A DNA stretch of 7,511 nucleotides from JACMLD01 sp038229695 (lineage in GTDB: Bacteria > Bacteroidota > Bacteroidia > Chitinophagales > Chitinophagaceae): NCBI GenBank assembly GCA_038229695.1, contig JBBROE010000155.1, forward strand, positions 1-7,511, read 5' to 3'. The notes under the pieces are model-generated. The model was not told where the DNA came from and did no database searches. It worked only from the letters and a program-made list of their open reading frames with translations. Both the position numbers and the translations under genes were made by a program. This document shows positions 1-6,652 of the stretch, piece after piece; position 1 is the stretch's first letter; each line of letters opens with the position of its first letter.

Positions 1-1794
1 ACGAATAATGGCTGCGTGACCGACCCCGTTATTTTTCATGACAGCACCGGAAACAACGGGCGACCCGTTGTACGCTACAGCTGGGATTTTGGCGACGGCA
101 CTGTTTCAGCAATGAATAACCCCGTGCATTCCTACACGGCCGGGGGTACCTACCCGGTTAAGTTTTCAGTCATCACCGATATCGGCTGTGTATCCGATAC
201 CATAACGCGGTTGCTGAATATTTCCGGCCCGCCTGTCGCGCGGTTCAAACCGGATTCGATTACCTGCCTGGATAACAATATCCGGTTTACTGACATTTCT
301 ACCACGGCGGCCATCAATCCTTTGGCTGCCTGGAAATGGTCATTTGGCGACAGCTTCACCCTCAATAAAACAGACAGCCTGCCCGTGCAGCATCGATACC
401 CGGCTGCAGGAAATTATACAGTGAGCCTGCAGGTATTTACTGCCGGAGTGTGCAGCAGCACGGTGGCGTCAAGGCTGCTTACCATCAGCCCGGCACCGGT
501 GGCAAATTTTACGGAGCCTGCCATATGCCTGAATGACCCGGTGGCGCGGTTCACCGACAGCAGTTTTATACCCGGTGTGGCGGCACCGTCATTAAGTTAT
601 GCCTGGCATTTCGGAAACGGCGACAGTTCCGTCCAGCAGCACGGATCGACGCATTACGGGTCGACCGGCGTCTATTCGGTTTCCCTGTCCGTCACCAGTG
701 CGCAGGGATGCAAAAAAGACACAACTAAATTATTTACCGTCAATGGCGCGGTTCCCAAAGCGGCATTTACCGTCATGAACCAGGCTGCACTTTGCAGCAA
801 CACGGCAGTCGCTGTCACCGATGCCTCCGCGGTGGATTTCGGGAAGATTGTGCGGACGGAGATTTACTGGGATTACCTGGGCAACCCGCTGGATAAGACG
901 GTGGACAGTTTCCCCGCCATTGGTGCGACCTACCTGCACCGGTATGCTGATTTCGGCAGCCCCGCTTCAAAAACCTACCAGTTGTGCTACGTGGTGTATT
1001 CCGGGATAAGCTGTATCAATGAAACGTTTACCAGTATAACGGTGAAGGCCAGCCCGCAGCTGCGATTCGACAGCCTGGCACCCGTCTGCGCCGAAGTGGC
1101 TCCCTTCATGGTAAGCGCCGCACGTGACCTGTCTGTTTTTGCAGCGACGGGTGATTACAGCGGCAAAGGGATTACTGCTGCCGGTATATTTACGCCCTCG
1201 GTTGCGGGGCCCGGGCGGGATTCACTGACCTATTCAGTGATAGCGCCCGGTGGGTGCAGGGCGGACACCGGCCGCGTGATTATCATTTATCCTTCTCCCG
1301 TGGTCAGTGCAGGGCCGGATAAGTTCCTGCTGGAGGGCGGTACGGTTACCCTGGACGGAACCTCGACCGGTAACGGGCTCAGTTATAATTGGGCACCACC
1401 CACATTCCTCAGCAATCCTCTTTCCGCCACCCCGGTGGTTTCCGCGACGGCGGATGTTGTGTATACGCTGAAGGTAGTAACGGCAGACGGTTGTTTTGCA
1501 ACCGATGACGTAAAAGTGACGGTACTGAAAAAAATAAAAGTACCCAATGCGTTTTCACCGAACGGGGATGGGGTGAACGACCGCTGGATGATCCAATACC
1601 TGGAGTCCTATCCAGGTTGTCGCGTGGATGTATACAACCGGTACGGACAGGTGGTATTCCACTCCATCGGTTACACGACAGCGTGGGATGGAACGCTGAA
1701 CGGCCAGCCGTTGCCGGTCGGCACCTATTATTGGATCATTACTCCCATGAACGGGCGTTCACCGGAGAATGGATCCGTAACCATTATCAGATAA
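1..1794 (+). CDS. PKD/Ig-repeat surface protein with type IX secretion type B (CHU_C) sorting domain, 5' partial
   Basis: The reading frame is open from base 1 and runs to TAA at 1792-1794, so this is the last 597 residues of a longer protein whose start lies left of the window. Counting from base 1, PKD domains sit at about 6-74 (core YSWDFGDGT), 77-162 (WKWSFGD) and 164-247 (YAWHFGNGD). A degenerate PKD-like unit follows at about 252-350, then Ig-like domains at about 352-433 and 434-509. Residues 512-597 are a type B C-terminal domain, opening KVPNAFSPNGDGVND and continuing with VDVYNRYGQVVF, AWDG and PVGTYYW. In the Bacteroidota this domain (CHU_C, TIGR04131 type) directs proteins that have crossed the inner membrane through the type IX system to the cell surface or outside. 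The repeats suggest an extended stalk or adhesin; any ligand or enzymatic domain would be in the missing N-terminal part. A PorP/SprF gene follows 11 bases downstream. The sorting-domain call is very secure; the cellular role (adhesion or motility) is inference. Confidence 0.95.
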   Translation, partial: TNNGCVTDPVIFHDSTGNNGRPVVRYSWDFGDGTVSAMNNPVHSYTAGGTYPVKFSVITDIGCVSDTITRLLNISGPPVARFKPDSITCLDNNIRFTDISTTAAINPLAAWKWSFGDSFTLNKTDSLPVQHRYPAAGNYTVSLQVFTAGVCSSTVASRLLTISPAPVANFTEPAICLNDPVARFTDSSFIPGVAAPSLSYAWHFGNGDSSVQQHGSTHYGSTGVYSVSLSVTSAQGCKKDTTKLFTVNGAVPKAAFTVMNQAALCSNTAVAVTDASAVDFGKIVRTEIYWDYLGNPLDKTVDSFPAIGATYLHRYADFGSPASKTYQLCYVVYSGISCINETFTSITVKASPQLRFDSLAPVCAEVAPFMVSAARDLSVFAATGDYSGKGITAAGIFTPSVAGPGRDSLTYSVIAPGGCRADTGRVIIIYPSPVVSAGPDKFLLEGGTVTLDGTSTGNGLSYNWAPPTFLSNPLSATPVVSATADVVYTLKVVTADGCFATDDVKVTVLKKIKVPNAFSPNGDGVNDRWMIQYLESYPGCRVDVYNRYGQVVFHSIGYTTAWDGTLNGQPLPVGTYYWIITPMNGRSPENGSVTIIR

Positions 1795-1805
1795 ATTTGT
1801 ATACG

Positions 1806-2828
1806 ATGAAAAAGCAGGTGTTGTTACTGGCGATGTTGATGGGTGGCTGCGGGGTGATGGCCCAGCAGCAGCCGCAGTATACCCAGTATGTGATTAATAA
1901 TTATATCCTCAACCCGGCGCTCACTGGCATTGAGAATTATACCGATGTCAAGATCAGCCACCGGCACCAGTGGGTAGGGCTGCAGGACGCGCCGGTGACC
2001 ACCTACCTGACGATTCATGCCCCGCTGGGGAAGAAAGACGACCGGGTAACGGCAACTTCATTTGATATGCCCGGTGAAAATCCCAGGGGGGAAAATTACT
2101 GGCAGGATTATGAAGCTGCTAAGCCACACAGTGGCATCGGGCTGAAGGTGATCAATGATCGCACCGGACCGTTAAACCGCTTTGCGGGCTATGTGAGCTA
2201 TGCCTATCATATCGGCATCAGCGCACAAACGAGTCTATCTGCCGGTTTTGAAGCCGGCGTGCAGGATATATTCCTGAACCGCGACAAGCTCGATTTCGGT
2301 ACGGCCAACCCGGTAGACCCGGCGGTGTACAATTCCGGGGAAATCAACAGCCTTCGGCCTGATTTCGGGGCCGGTATCTGGATATATTCCGCTTCGTATT
2401 TCATCGGTGTTTCAGCGCAGCAAATCATTCCGCAAAAAGTATATTTTTCCTCCGGTACGGTGCATCAGCAGCCGGGAAAGCTGGTGCCGCACCTGTTCGC
2501 GACGGCGGGTTATCGTTTCCAGCTTGATCCCGATATATCGATGATACCGAGTATCATGCTGAAATATGTGCAGCCGGTCGATCCGCAATTCGATATCAAC
2601 ACCAAATTCCAGTACCGTGACCTGCTCTGGGCAGGGGCCGGTTACCGGTACCGGGACGGGTTCAATGCGATGGCCGGGGTGAATGTTTCCAACACTTTCA
2701 ATGTGAGTTATTCTTACGATTATACCACCTCGCCCCTGAGTACGATCTCAAAGGGTACGCATGAGATAGTTGTCGGTTTCCTGATCGGCAATAAGTATGG
2801 CGACTGGTGCCCGCGGAACATCTGGTAA
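1806..2828 (+). CDS. PorP/SprF family type IX secretion outer-membrane protein
   Basis: This 340-residue protein starts at ATG 1806. The frame is open further upstream (to 1617), but that stretch lies inside the preceding gene, and only the 1806 start gives a clean signal peptide: KK, a hydrophobic core, then VMA|QQQ with probable cleavage after residue 19. The mature N-terminus has the family signature: QYTQYVINNYILNPALTG (24-41) and HRHQWVGLQDAP (52-63). The rest is rich in alternating aromatic and glycine strands (AGYVSYAYHIG, GAGYRYRDGF, FNVSYSYDYTTSPLS), ending in HEIVVGF and a CPRNIW tail, as expected of an outer-membrane beta-barrel. PorP/SprF proteins are associated with type IX secretion, and SprF-like members are needed for secretion or attachment of type B sorting-domain proteins, which matches the upstream neighbour. 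Stop-to-start spacing is 11 bases with no clear Shine-Dalgarno, so co-transcription is likely. I leave the symbol blank because many paralogues exist per genome. A cysteine at residue 15 is in a poor lipobox context (LMGGC), so a lipoprotein is unlikely. Confidence 0.94.
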   Translation: MKKQVLLLAMLMGGCGVMAQQQPQYTQYVINNYILNPALTGIENYTDVKISHRHQWVGLQDAPVTTYLTIHAPLGKKDDRVTATSFDMPGENPRGENYWQDYEAAKPHSGIGLKVINDRTGPLNRFAGYVSYAYHIGISAQTSLSAGFEAGVQDIFLNRDKLDFGTANPVDPAVYNSGEINSLRPDFGAGIWIYSASYFIGVSAQQIIPQKVYFSSGTVHQQPGKLVPHLFATAGYRFQLDPDISMIPSIMLKYVQPVDPQFDINTKFQYRDLLWAGAGYRYRDGFNAMAGVNVSNTFNVSYSYDYTTSPLSTISKGTHEIVVGFLIGNKYGDWCPRNIW

Positions 2829-2963
2829 TGCAGCCCGCAGCCAGGGGTCATTGCTGCTCCCGGTTATAGTGTATAAGTGTGCGACGCAACGCAGCTGACC
2901 GGCGTGCCGAAGCCGGGCTCCGCGCTTTCAATTGTCTTCCGCTGCTTTACCCGCTTTTAATGC
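2829..2963. other. Convergent intergenic region without a clear terminator
   Basis: This 135-base gap lies between the convergent PorP/SprF and transporter genes, where a bidirectional terminator would be expected. Two weak hairpins can be drawn: CCAGGGG with CTCCCGG (2841-2863, one mismatch and one G-T pair), followed only by TTAT, and CCGGC with GCCGG (2899-2916, five pairs, eight-base loop) with no T tract on either side. No open frame, RNA gene or repeat was recognised in it. Confidence 0.4.
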
Positions 2964-3908
2964 TTAGTTGCGGTTAGTGGACACCGCTATGCTCTTTTGT
3001 TTCCCGTATTTTTTATTGGCGAGGAGTACCCCTGCCACGATAATTAAACCGCTGAGGAGATGAATAATGGTAAAGGCTTCGCCCAGGAATATGACCGCTT
3101 CAAGCGTGCTGAAAACCGGGATGAGGTTGGCGAACAGCGAGGTGGTGGAAGCTCCCAGTCGCTCGATGGCCACGTTCCAGCCAAAGAAACCAATGACCGA
3201 GTTGCCGATGCCAAGGTAGACGATGGTCAGGAGCAGGTGCGGCTGCCACTGAACGGCAGGACTGCTGCTGATTTCGCGCAGGTAGAAAGGGAGCAGCATC
3301 ACGGTGCCGCAGGCGAAGACGGTGAACAGGAAGGCAGCGGGGGGGATACCCCGGGGCTGTTTCTTTACGAGGATGCTGTACACCGAAAAGGAGAATGCGC
3401 TGATCAGCATGAGCAGGTCGCCCTTACCGAAGTGCAGTACAGCGAGTTTGTGCCAGTCGCCGCCGCAGAGCAGGAAAAGAATACCACCCAGGCAGATGGT
3501 CATGCCGGCAACGCGGTAAGGGCCGGCTTTTTCCCGCAAAAAAATTACAGACAACACCGTGATAAAAACAGGGGCGGCCGTGGTACCAATCAGGGCGAGG
3601 TTGATGGCCGAAGTATAATGCCCCGCGAGGTAGATGAGGGTATTGAAGATGGTGATGCCGGTGACTGCAGTAAAAAAAAGGTAGCGCTTATGGTGCTTTA
3701 GCAAAAAGAGCACCTGCGGAAGCTGTCGCAGCGCCAGTGGGAAAATACAAAGGGTAGCGAGCGACCACCGGTAGAAGGCGATGCTGACCGGGGGGATCTG
3801 TGTGGCGATACCTTTCGCCACCACGTAGTTGCCGGACCAGATGATGACCGTTACGAGGGCGAGAAGGATTCCCTGCCAGCGGGCCTTTCCAGTAGATGGT
3901 GTCTGCAT
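2964..3908 (-). CDS. EamA/DMT-superfamily transporter (RhaT/YdcZ-like drug/metabolite exporter type)
   Basis: The protein has 314 residues, the normal size for the drug/metabolite transporter superfamily. It has the usual ten hydrophobic segments, at about 11-31, 41-60, 75-95, 99-124, 131-149, 163-181, 190-209, 225-244, 254-276 and 283-298. These form two EamA repeats (about 13-148 and 163-298). Repeat one carries WSGNYVVAKG in helix 1, FYRW in helix 2 and FLREK at the end of helix 4. Repeat two carries the matching pattern IPVFSTLEAVIFLGE (263-277). A basic tail (KKYGKQK) follows the last helix, as expected for an inside C-terminus. It should be an inner-membrane transporter, commonly an exporter of amino acids or other metabolites, but the substrate cannot be read from sequence. 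It is the last gene of the minus-strand run, 79 bases after the radical SAM gene, and converges on the PorP/SprF gene. The ATG at 3908 has no obvious Shine-Dalgarno. The family call is secure; the substrate is unknown. Confidence 0.94.
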   Translation of the reverse strand: MQTPSTGKARWQGILLALVTVIIWSGNYVVAKGIATQIPPVSIAFYRWSLATLCIFPLALRQLPQVLFLLKHHKRYLFFTAVTGITIFNTLIYLAGHYTSAINLALIGTTAAPVFITVLSVIFLREKAGPYRVAGMTICLGGILFLLCGGDWHKLAVLHFGKGDLLMLISAFSFSVYSILVKKQPRGIPPAAFLFTVFACGTVMLLPFYLREISSSPAVQWQPHLLLTIVYLGIGNSVIGFFGWNVAIERLGASTTSLFANLIPVFSTLEAVIFLGEAFTIIHLLSGLIIVAGVLLANKKYGKQKSIAVSTNRN

Positions 3909-3987
3909 CCGGTTACGGAATAATTATTTTCGTGTATGCATAGGAGATAGAATCAGGCACACGGCCATTATTGCCCGTTAGGAGTGC
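3909..3987 (-). promoter_or_regulatory. AT-rich leader upstream of the transporter gene, possible promoter
   Basis: This 79-base gap separates the radical SAM stop from the transporter start. It contains a local AT-rich patch with two perfect palindromes, AATAATTATT (3919-3928) and TATGCATA (3935-3942), in an otherwise fairly GC-rich neighbourhood. This could hold a separate promoter or operator for the transporter. The Bacteroidota -7 consensus (TAnnTTTG) is only approximately matched and no convincing -33 TTG partner was found, so this is a weak inference. Confidence 0.22.
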
Positions 3988-5289
3988 TTAACCCGCGTGG
4001 GCGAAATCCGCTTCGAAGTTTCCGCGGATCCGTTCCATCGGCGGGTTGAAATACCCGAACCTGAGATCGGGAAACTCTTCGCGGATAAGCTCCTGCAGTT
4101 GTTTTACGCCCATGCATTCGCCGGTATCGGTTACACCAATCTTACCCAGGTACCAGTCGGGATCGATATTGAAATTTCGCCACTGGATCATCTTCAGCCC
4201 TGTGTCGCGGATCAGGATGCGCAGCGCTTCATATTCTTCGATGCTGTCGGTCATACCCGGGAATACAAAGTAATTGATGCTGCTCCATCCACCGGCATCG
4301 CGAACCACTTTCCGGCTTTCCACGATGTCTTCAAACGTATAATTGTTAGGCCGGTAATAGGCCTCGTATACCGTTTTGCGGGCGGAATTGGTACTTACGC
4401 GGATGCTGTTTAGCCCGGCGTCGCAGAGTGCTTTTACGGCGTCCGGTCTTGACCCGTTGCTGTTGATGTTGATGCTGCCGCGCGGGGTATGTTTACGGAT
4501 TTCAGTGATGGCTTTCCCGATGGTCTCCCACATCAGGAGTGGTTCGCCCTCACAGCCCTGCCCGAACGAGATGATGGGGTAGGGAGCCTGAGCGAGATGT
4601 GGAACGGTGAATTCAACGATTTCTTCTGCCGTAGGCCGGAACGTGAGCCTGTCCTGCGTAGACGGAATGGTTTCCTCCAGCGGCTGGAAGCTGATGCACC
4701 CGATACAGTTGGCATTGCAGGCCGGTGAGGTGGGCACCGGGCATTCCCATCTTGCCAGCGAAAGGTTCCTGGCCGCCGGGCAATTATAAGTAAGGCAGCA
4801 ATTTTCCATCAGGTGTTTTACCAGCCGGTTGTGTGGGTAGGCCGACAGCAGCTGATCGGTACCGGAAAGAATTTTACCCTGGTCGTAGCCCGCAGATTCC
4901 TGGCGGATGTCCTGTTCGATACGCACAGCGGGCACATAAAATTTATCGTTGTGCCAGGAGGCGGCGGTATAACAAAATAAGGGTAGGGTGGGTGCCCCGG
5001 GGGCGGTTTCATAGGCAGCGATGAACAGGCCGGTATAAGCAGGCGGGATGAAAGCAGCCACGGCCCAGCCTTTTTCGCAGAGCCGCATGTCGCCGGTCTG
5101 CACGTCGATCCCGATACCCCGGCGTCCGGGCAATTCATAGAGTGAACCGCCGTCGGGGAGTTCAATCCAGTCGGACGCCTCTACCGGGTACGCATCCCAT
5201 CCACTGCGGCCGGCGGCGTAGAGTGACGTGTCTTCGAAAATATTTCCGGAACCGTCCGAGAAAAGTATAAATGGAGAGGTAGTCAGCAT
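3988..5289 (-). CDS. Radical SAM protein of unknown substrate with long N-terminal extension
   Basis: This 433-residue protein starts at ATG 5289. The radical SAM iron-sulfur motif CNANCIGC (CxxxCxxC, Cys191, Cys195, Cys198) should bind the [4Fe-4S] cluster that cleaves S-adenosylmethionine. It is followed by the SAM-binding GGE-like motif in FGQGCEGEPLL (242-252) and by barrel strands SININSNGS (272-280), NSIRVSTNSA (294-303) and SINYFVFPG (337-345). The cluster is unusually far in: about 190 residues precede it. That region has no recognised fold and includes LPLFCYTAASW (102-112) and a cysteine-rich stretch, CCLTYNC (164-170) and WEC (181-183), just before the core. No SPASM- or twitch-type cysteine cluster follows the barrel; the C-terminus is short and ends GYFNPPMERIRGNF. 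From memory, similar uncharacterised proteins with the CPAAR, PTSPxCNxxCxGC and GQGCEGEP motifs occur in other bacteria, but I cannot verify this here. Neighbours lie 55 bases upstream and 79 downstream on the same strand and do not suggest a pathway. Superfamily membership is secure; the reaction is unknown. Confidence 0.93.
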   Translation of the reverse strand: MLTTSPFILFSDGSGNIFEDTSLYAAGRSGWDAYPVEASDWIELPDGGSLYELPGRRGIGIDVQTGDMRLCEKGWAVAAFIPPAYTGLFIAAYETAPGAPTLPLFCYTAASWHNDKFYVPAVRIEQDIRQESAGYDQGKILSGTDQLLSAYPHNRLVKHLMENCCLTYNCPAARNLSLARWECPVPTSPACNANCIGCISFQPLEETIPSTQDRLTFRPTAEEIVEFTVPHLAQAPYPIISFGQGCEGEPLLMWETIGKAITEIRKHTPRGSININSNGSRPDAVKALCDAGLNSIRVSTNSARKTVYEAYYRPNNYTFEDIVESRKVVRDAGGWSSINYFVFPGMTDSIEEYEALRILIRDTGLKMIQWRNFNIDPDWYLGKIGVTDTGECMGVKQLQELIREEFPDLRFGYFNPPMERIRGNFEADFAHAG

Positions 5290-5344
5290 AACAAACTGGT
5301 AACAGCCTACCCGTGGATGGGGGGGAAGAAAATGGCCTTCCCGC

Positions 5345-5944
5345 TTACTCTTTCAGGTAATGGCGGCAAAATTCGTGAATTTGATCCAGTTCTTCGAATT
5401 GAAGATTCCCGCGGAGCGGAAAATGGAGGTTTCTGCCATCTGCAGTGCGTATGCTGATGCTGCCCGAATGGATGTGGATGTTATTGATGCTCGACCAGAG
5501 AAAGAATTCATGCTGCGGGAAGCCGGAGATGCTGATGCCGCTGGGGTTAATCCTGATCAGTTCTTCGTGATGGATGCGCTGTTCACAGTAGAGCAGGTAA
5601 CTGTAGCCGCAAACGGCCAGTGCCAAAAATCCAAACATAAACCGGTTGCCCCAACGCAAGAAAATACAGGCCGCTGCGGTGAAAACGAGGATCTCGATAA
5701 GCCGGAAGACGCTGTTGAGGCGGGGAAAGTCGTGGGCGAATTCGCGGTTGCAGATCACCACGGCCAGGATATCGAGGCTGATGACTAACTGGCACCAGAA
5801 GTAGGGGAGGTTAACCTGGGGCTGGCGGAACTGGTGAAAGGCATTGAGGCCTATAACGATACCGGCCATGCCATGGAAGAATCGTCCCTTATTCTTCAGG
5901 TTTTCAAATGAAGGATGAATGATACTGATGGCGAGACCGTTCAT
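5345..5944 (-). CDS. Small four-helix membrane protein with C-terminal beta-type domain, function unknown
   Basis: This is a 199-residue protein starting at ATG 5944. The frame stays open upstream to 6262, but that part overlaps the next gene antisense-free in another frame and looks non-protein-like (Ser/Thr/Lys-rich), so the shorter start is preferred. Hydrophobic segments lie at about 22-37 (weak), 46-65, 80-97 and 101-120. A soluble region of about 75 residues follows, predicted mostly beta with a final helix: INPSGISI, FFLWSSINNI, SISIRTADGRNL, then EELDQIHEFCRHYLKE. The pattern of short strands after a membrane anchor resembles PH-like domains fused to membrane helices, a guess from pattern only. 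The same architecture, and the same W-N-R-FC spacing, is seen in the upstream gene at 6015-6569, so the two are probably diverged duplicates. The Shine-Dalgarno is weak. An alternative start at ATG 5984 is one base out of frame across a seven-T tract. I do not recognise a named family. Confidence 0.82.
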   Translation of the reverse strand: MNGLAISIIHPSFENLKNKGRFFHGMAGIVIGLNAFHQFRQPQVNLPYFWCQLVISLDILAVVICNREFAHDFPRLNSVFRLIEILVFTAAACIFLRWGNRFMFGFLALAVCGYSYLLYCEQRIHHEELIRINPSGISISGFPQHEFFLWSSINNIHIHSGSISIRTADGRNLHFPLRGNLQFEELDQIHEFCRHYLKE

Positions 5945-6014
5945 GGCAGCGCGTTCTTTGCCTGAAGGTCGGAAAAAAATCCATAGAGGAGGCCAGGCCC
6001 GGTGCAGGTAATTG

Positions 6015-6569
6015 TTACCTATCAACAGGGCGGAGTTGCCGGGCGCAGAACCCGTTGAACTCGTCTTCCCCGGTATCGCTTTCGTCGTCGATTGTTTCGC
6101 GTTGCAGCAGCCGGTTATTTTTAAAATCGATGGTGAGGATATCGTCTTTGAGCACGACGTTGCTGAGATCATTCCAGTGGTACCGTTTCCGGATGAGGGT
6201 GTTGAGTACAATACCTGTATCATTGAATCCCACTTCAAGCGGCATTTTTGCCTGTCGTTCAAAAAGGCCCATCAGGGCGAATGGCAGGAAAAGCCAGGAC
6301 AGGTAGGGCATGGTAACCCAGCTGATGCCCGCTATAAAAAGAGCGCTGCCGTAATAAACCGTCCGCTGGTCTTTCCGGGCAAGCCATGTGTTGCGGATAA
6401 TGATGGCCGCGATGGCAAGTGCGCCGAACAGGTAAGTGATCCTAATATTGGCGGAGACCAGTTGTTCTTTGATAAAGAGGAGGACGGATACCAAAAGTAC
6501 CAATAGGGAAAACCGGTCGGTGTATCGATCCGTTTTATTCTTAAGCGTCACCACGTATTGATAAATCAT
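6015..6569 (-). CDS. Small four-helix membrane protein, probable paralogue of the downstream gene, function unknown
   Basis: This 184-residue protein has four hydrophobic segments at about 20-33, 43-59, 71-87 and 88-103, followed by a soluble C-terminal domain (about 108-184). The C-terminal domain reads as short strands (LEVGFNDTGIVL, YHWNDLSNVVL, DILTIDFKNNRLL), an acidic stretch (DDESDTGEDE) and a closing FNGFCARQL. I chose ATG 6569 over GTG 6578 because AGGTG sits six bases before the ATG, and the GTG codon lies inside that Shine-Dalgarno. The protein probably sits in the inner membrane with the beta domain on the cytoplasmic side; this orientation is inferred, not shown. It lies 83 bases after the ureohydrolase stop and 70 bases before the related gene at 5345-5944. 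Trp132, Asn137, Arg153 and Phe-Cys 174-175 match Trp150, Asn155, Arg171 and Phe-Cys 192-193 of that gene without gaps. No named family is recognised. Confidence 0.87.
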   Translation of the reverse strand: MIYQYVVTLKNKTDRYTDRFSLLVLLVSVLLFIKEQLVSANIRITYLFGALAIAAIIIRNTWLARKDQRTVYYGSALFIAGISWVTMPYLSWLFLPFALMGLFERQAKMPLEVGFNDTGIVLNTLIRKRYHWNDLSNVVLKDDILTIDFKNNRLLQRETIDDESDTGEDEFNGFCARQLRPVDR

Positions 6570-6575
6570 GCCTGG

Positions 6576-6580
6576 CACCT
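6576..6580 (-). promoter_or_regulatory. Ribosome binding site AGGTG deciding the start at 6569
   Basis: Reading the minus strand, AGGTG is followed by six bases (CCAGGC) and then ATG. It complements the anti-Shine-Dalgarno core and is the best such site before any gene in the window. Because the possible GTG start at 6578 falls within the motif, the site favours ATG 6569 as the true start. Confidence 0.55.
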
Positions 6581-6622
6581 GTATTAAAACGGTTTGTATA
6601 TCGGTGTTATTGGTGAAGACGC

Positions 6623-6636
6623 GCCACGGGGGTGGC
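6623..6636. repeat. Small perfect inverted repeat between the ureohydrolase and membrane-protein genes
   Basis: GCCAC and GTGGC form a perfect five-base-pair stem around a four-base loop (GGGG on plus, CCCC on minus), 16 bases past the ureohydrolase stop. On the minus strand the T-rich run (TATTTTTA) comes before the stem rather than after it, so it does not fit a standard rho-independent terminator for that gene. It could stabilise the 3' end of the transcript, or be chance. Confidence 0.3.
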
Positions 6637-6652
6637 TAAAAATAGACTGAGA

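Noticed and set aside
1792..1799. TAAATTTG, a perfect match to the Bacteroidota -7 promoter consensus TAnnTTTG, overlapping the stop codon of the first gene.
   Set aside because: No -33 TTG partner is seen at suitable spacing, and transcription would begin at about the ATG at 1806, making a leaderless message. Read-through from the upstream gene is simpler.
1617..1805. Upstream extension of the PorP/SprF frame.
   Set aside because: It overlaps the conserved type B sorting domain of the preceding gene and would bury the signal peptide.
1820..1850. Lipoprotein signal at Cys15 of the PorP/SprF protein.
   Set aside because: The residues before the cysteine (LMGG) are a poor lipobox, while VMA followed by QQQ makes a good signal peptidase I site.
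2841..2863. Imperfect hairpin after the PorP/SprF gene as a terminator.
   Set aside because: The stem has a mismatch and a wobble pair and there is no proper T tract after it.
3060..3701. A 213-codon open frame on the plus strand opposite the transporter.
   Set aside because: It is an antisense shadow of a clear EamA transporter; its product is rich in Glu, Gly, Gln and Asp with no domain pattern.
5945..6262. Upstream extension of the 5345-5944 gene, which would give a 305-residue protein.
   Set aside because: Most of it overlaps the well-supported gene at 6015-6569 on the same strand in another frame and has no recognisable protein character.
6637..6644. TATTTTTA on the minus strand as a -7 promoter box for the membrane-protein gene.
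   Set aside because: The final base differs from the consensus and no TTG is present at the -33 position.
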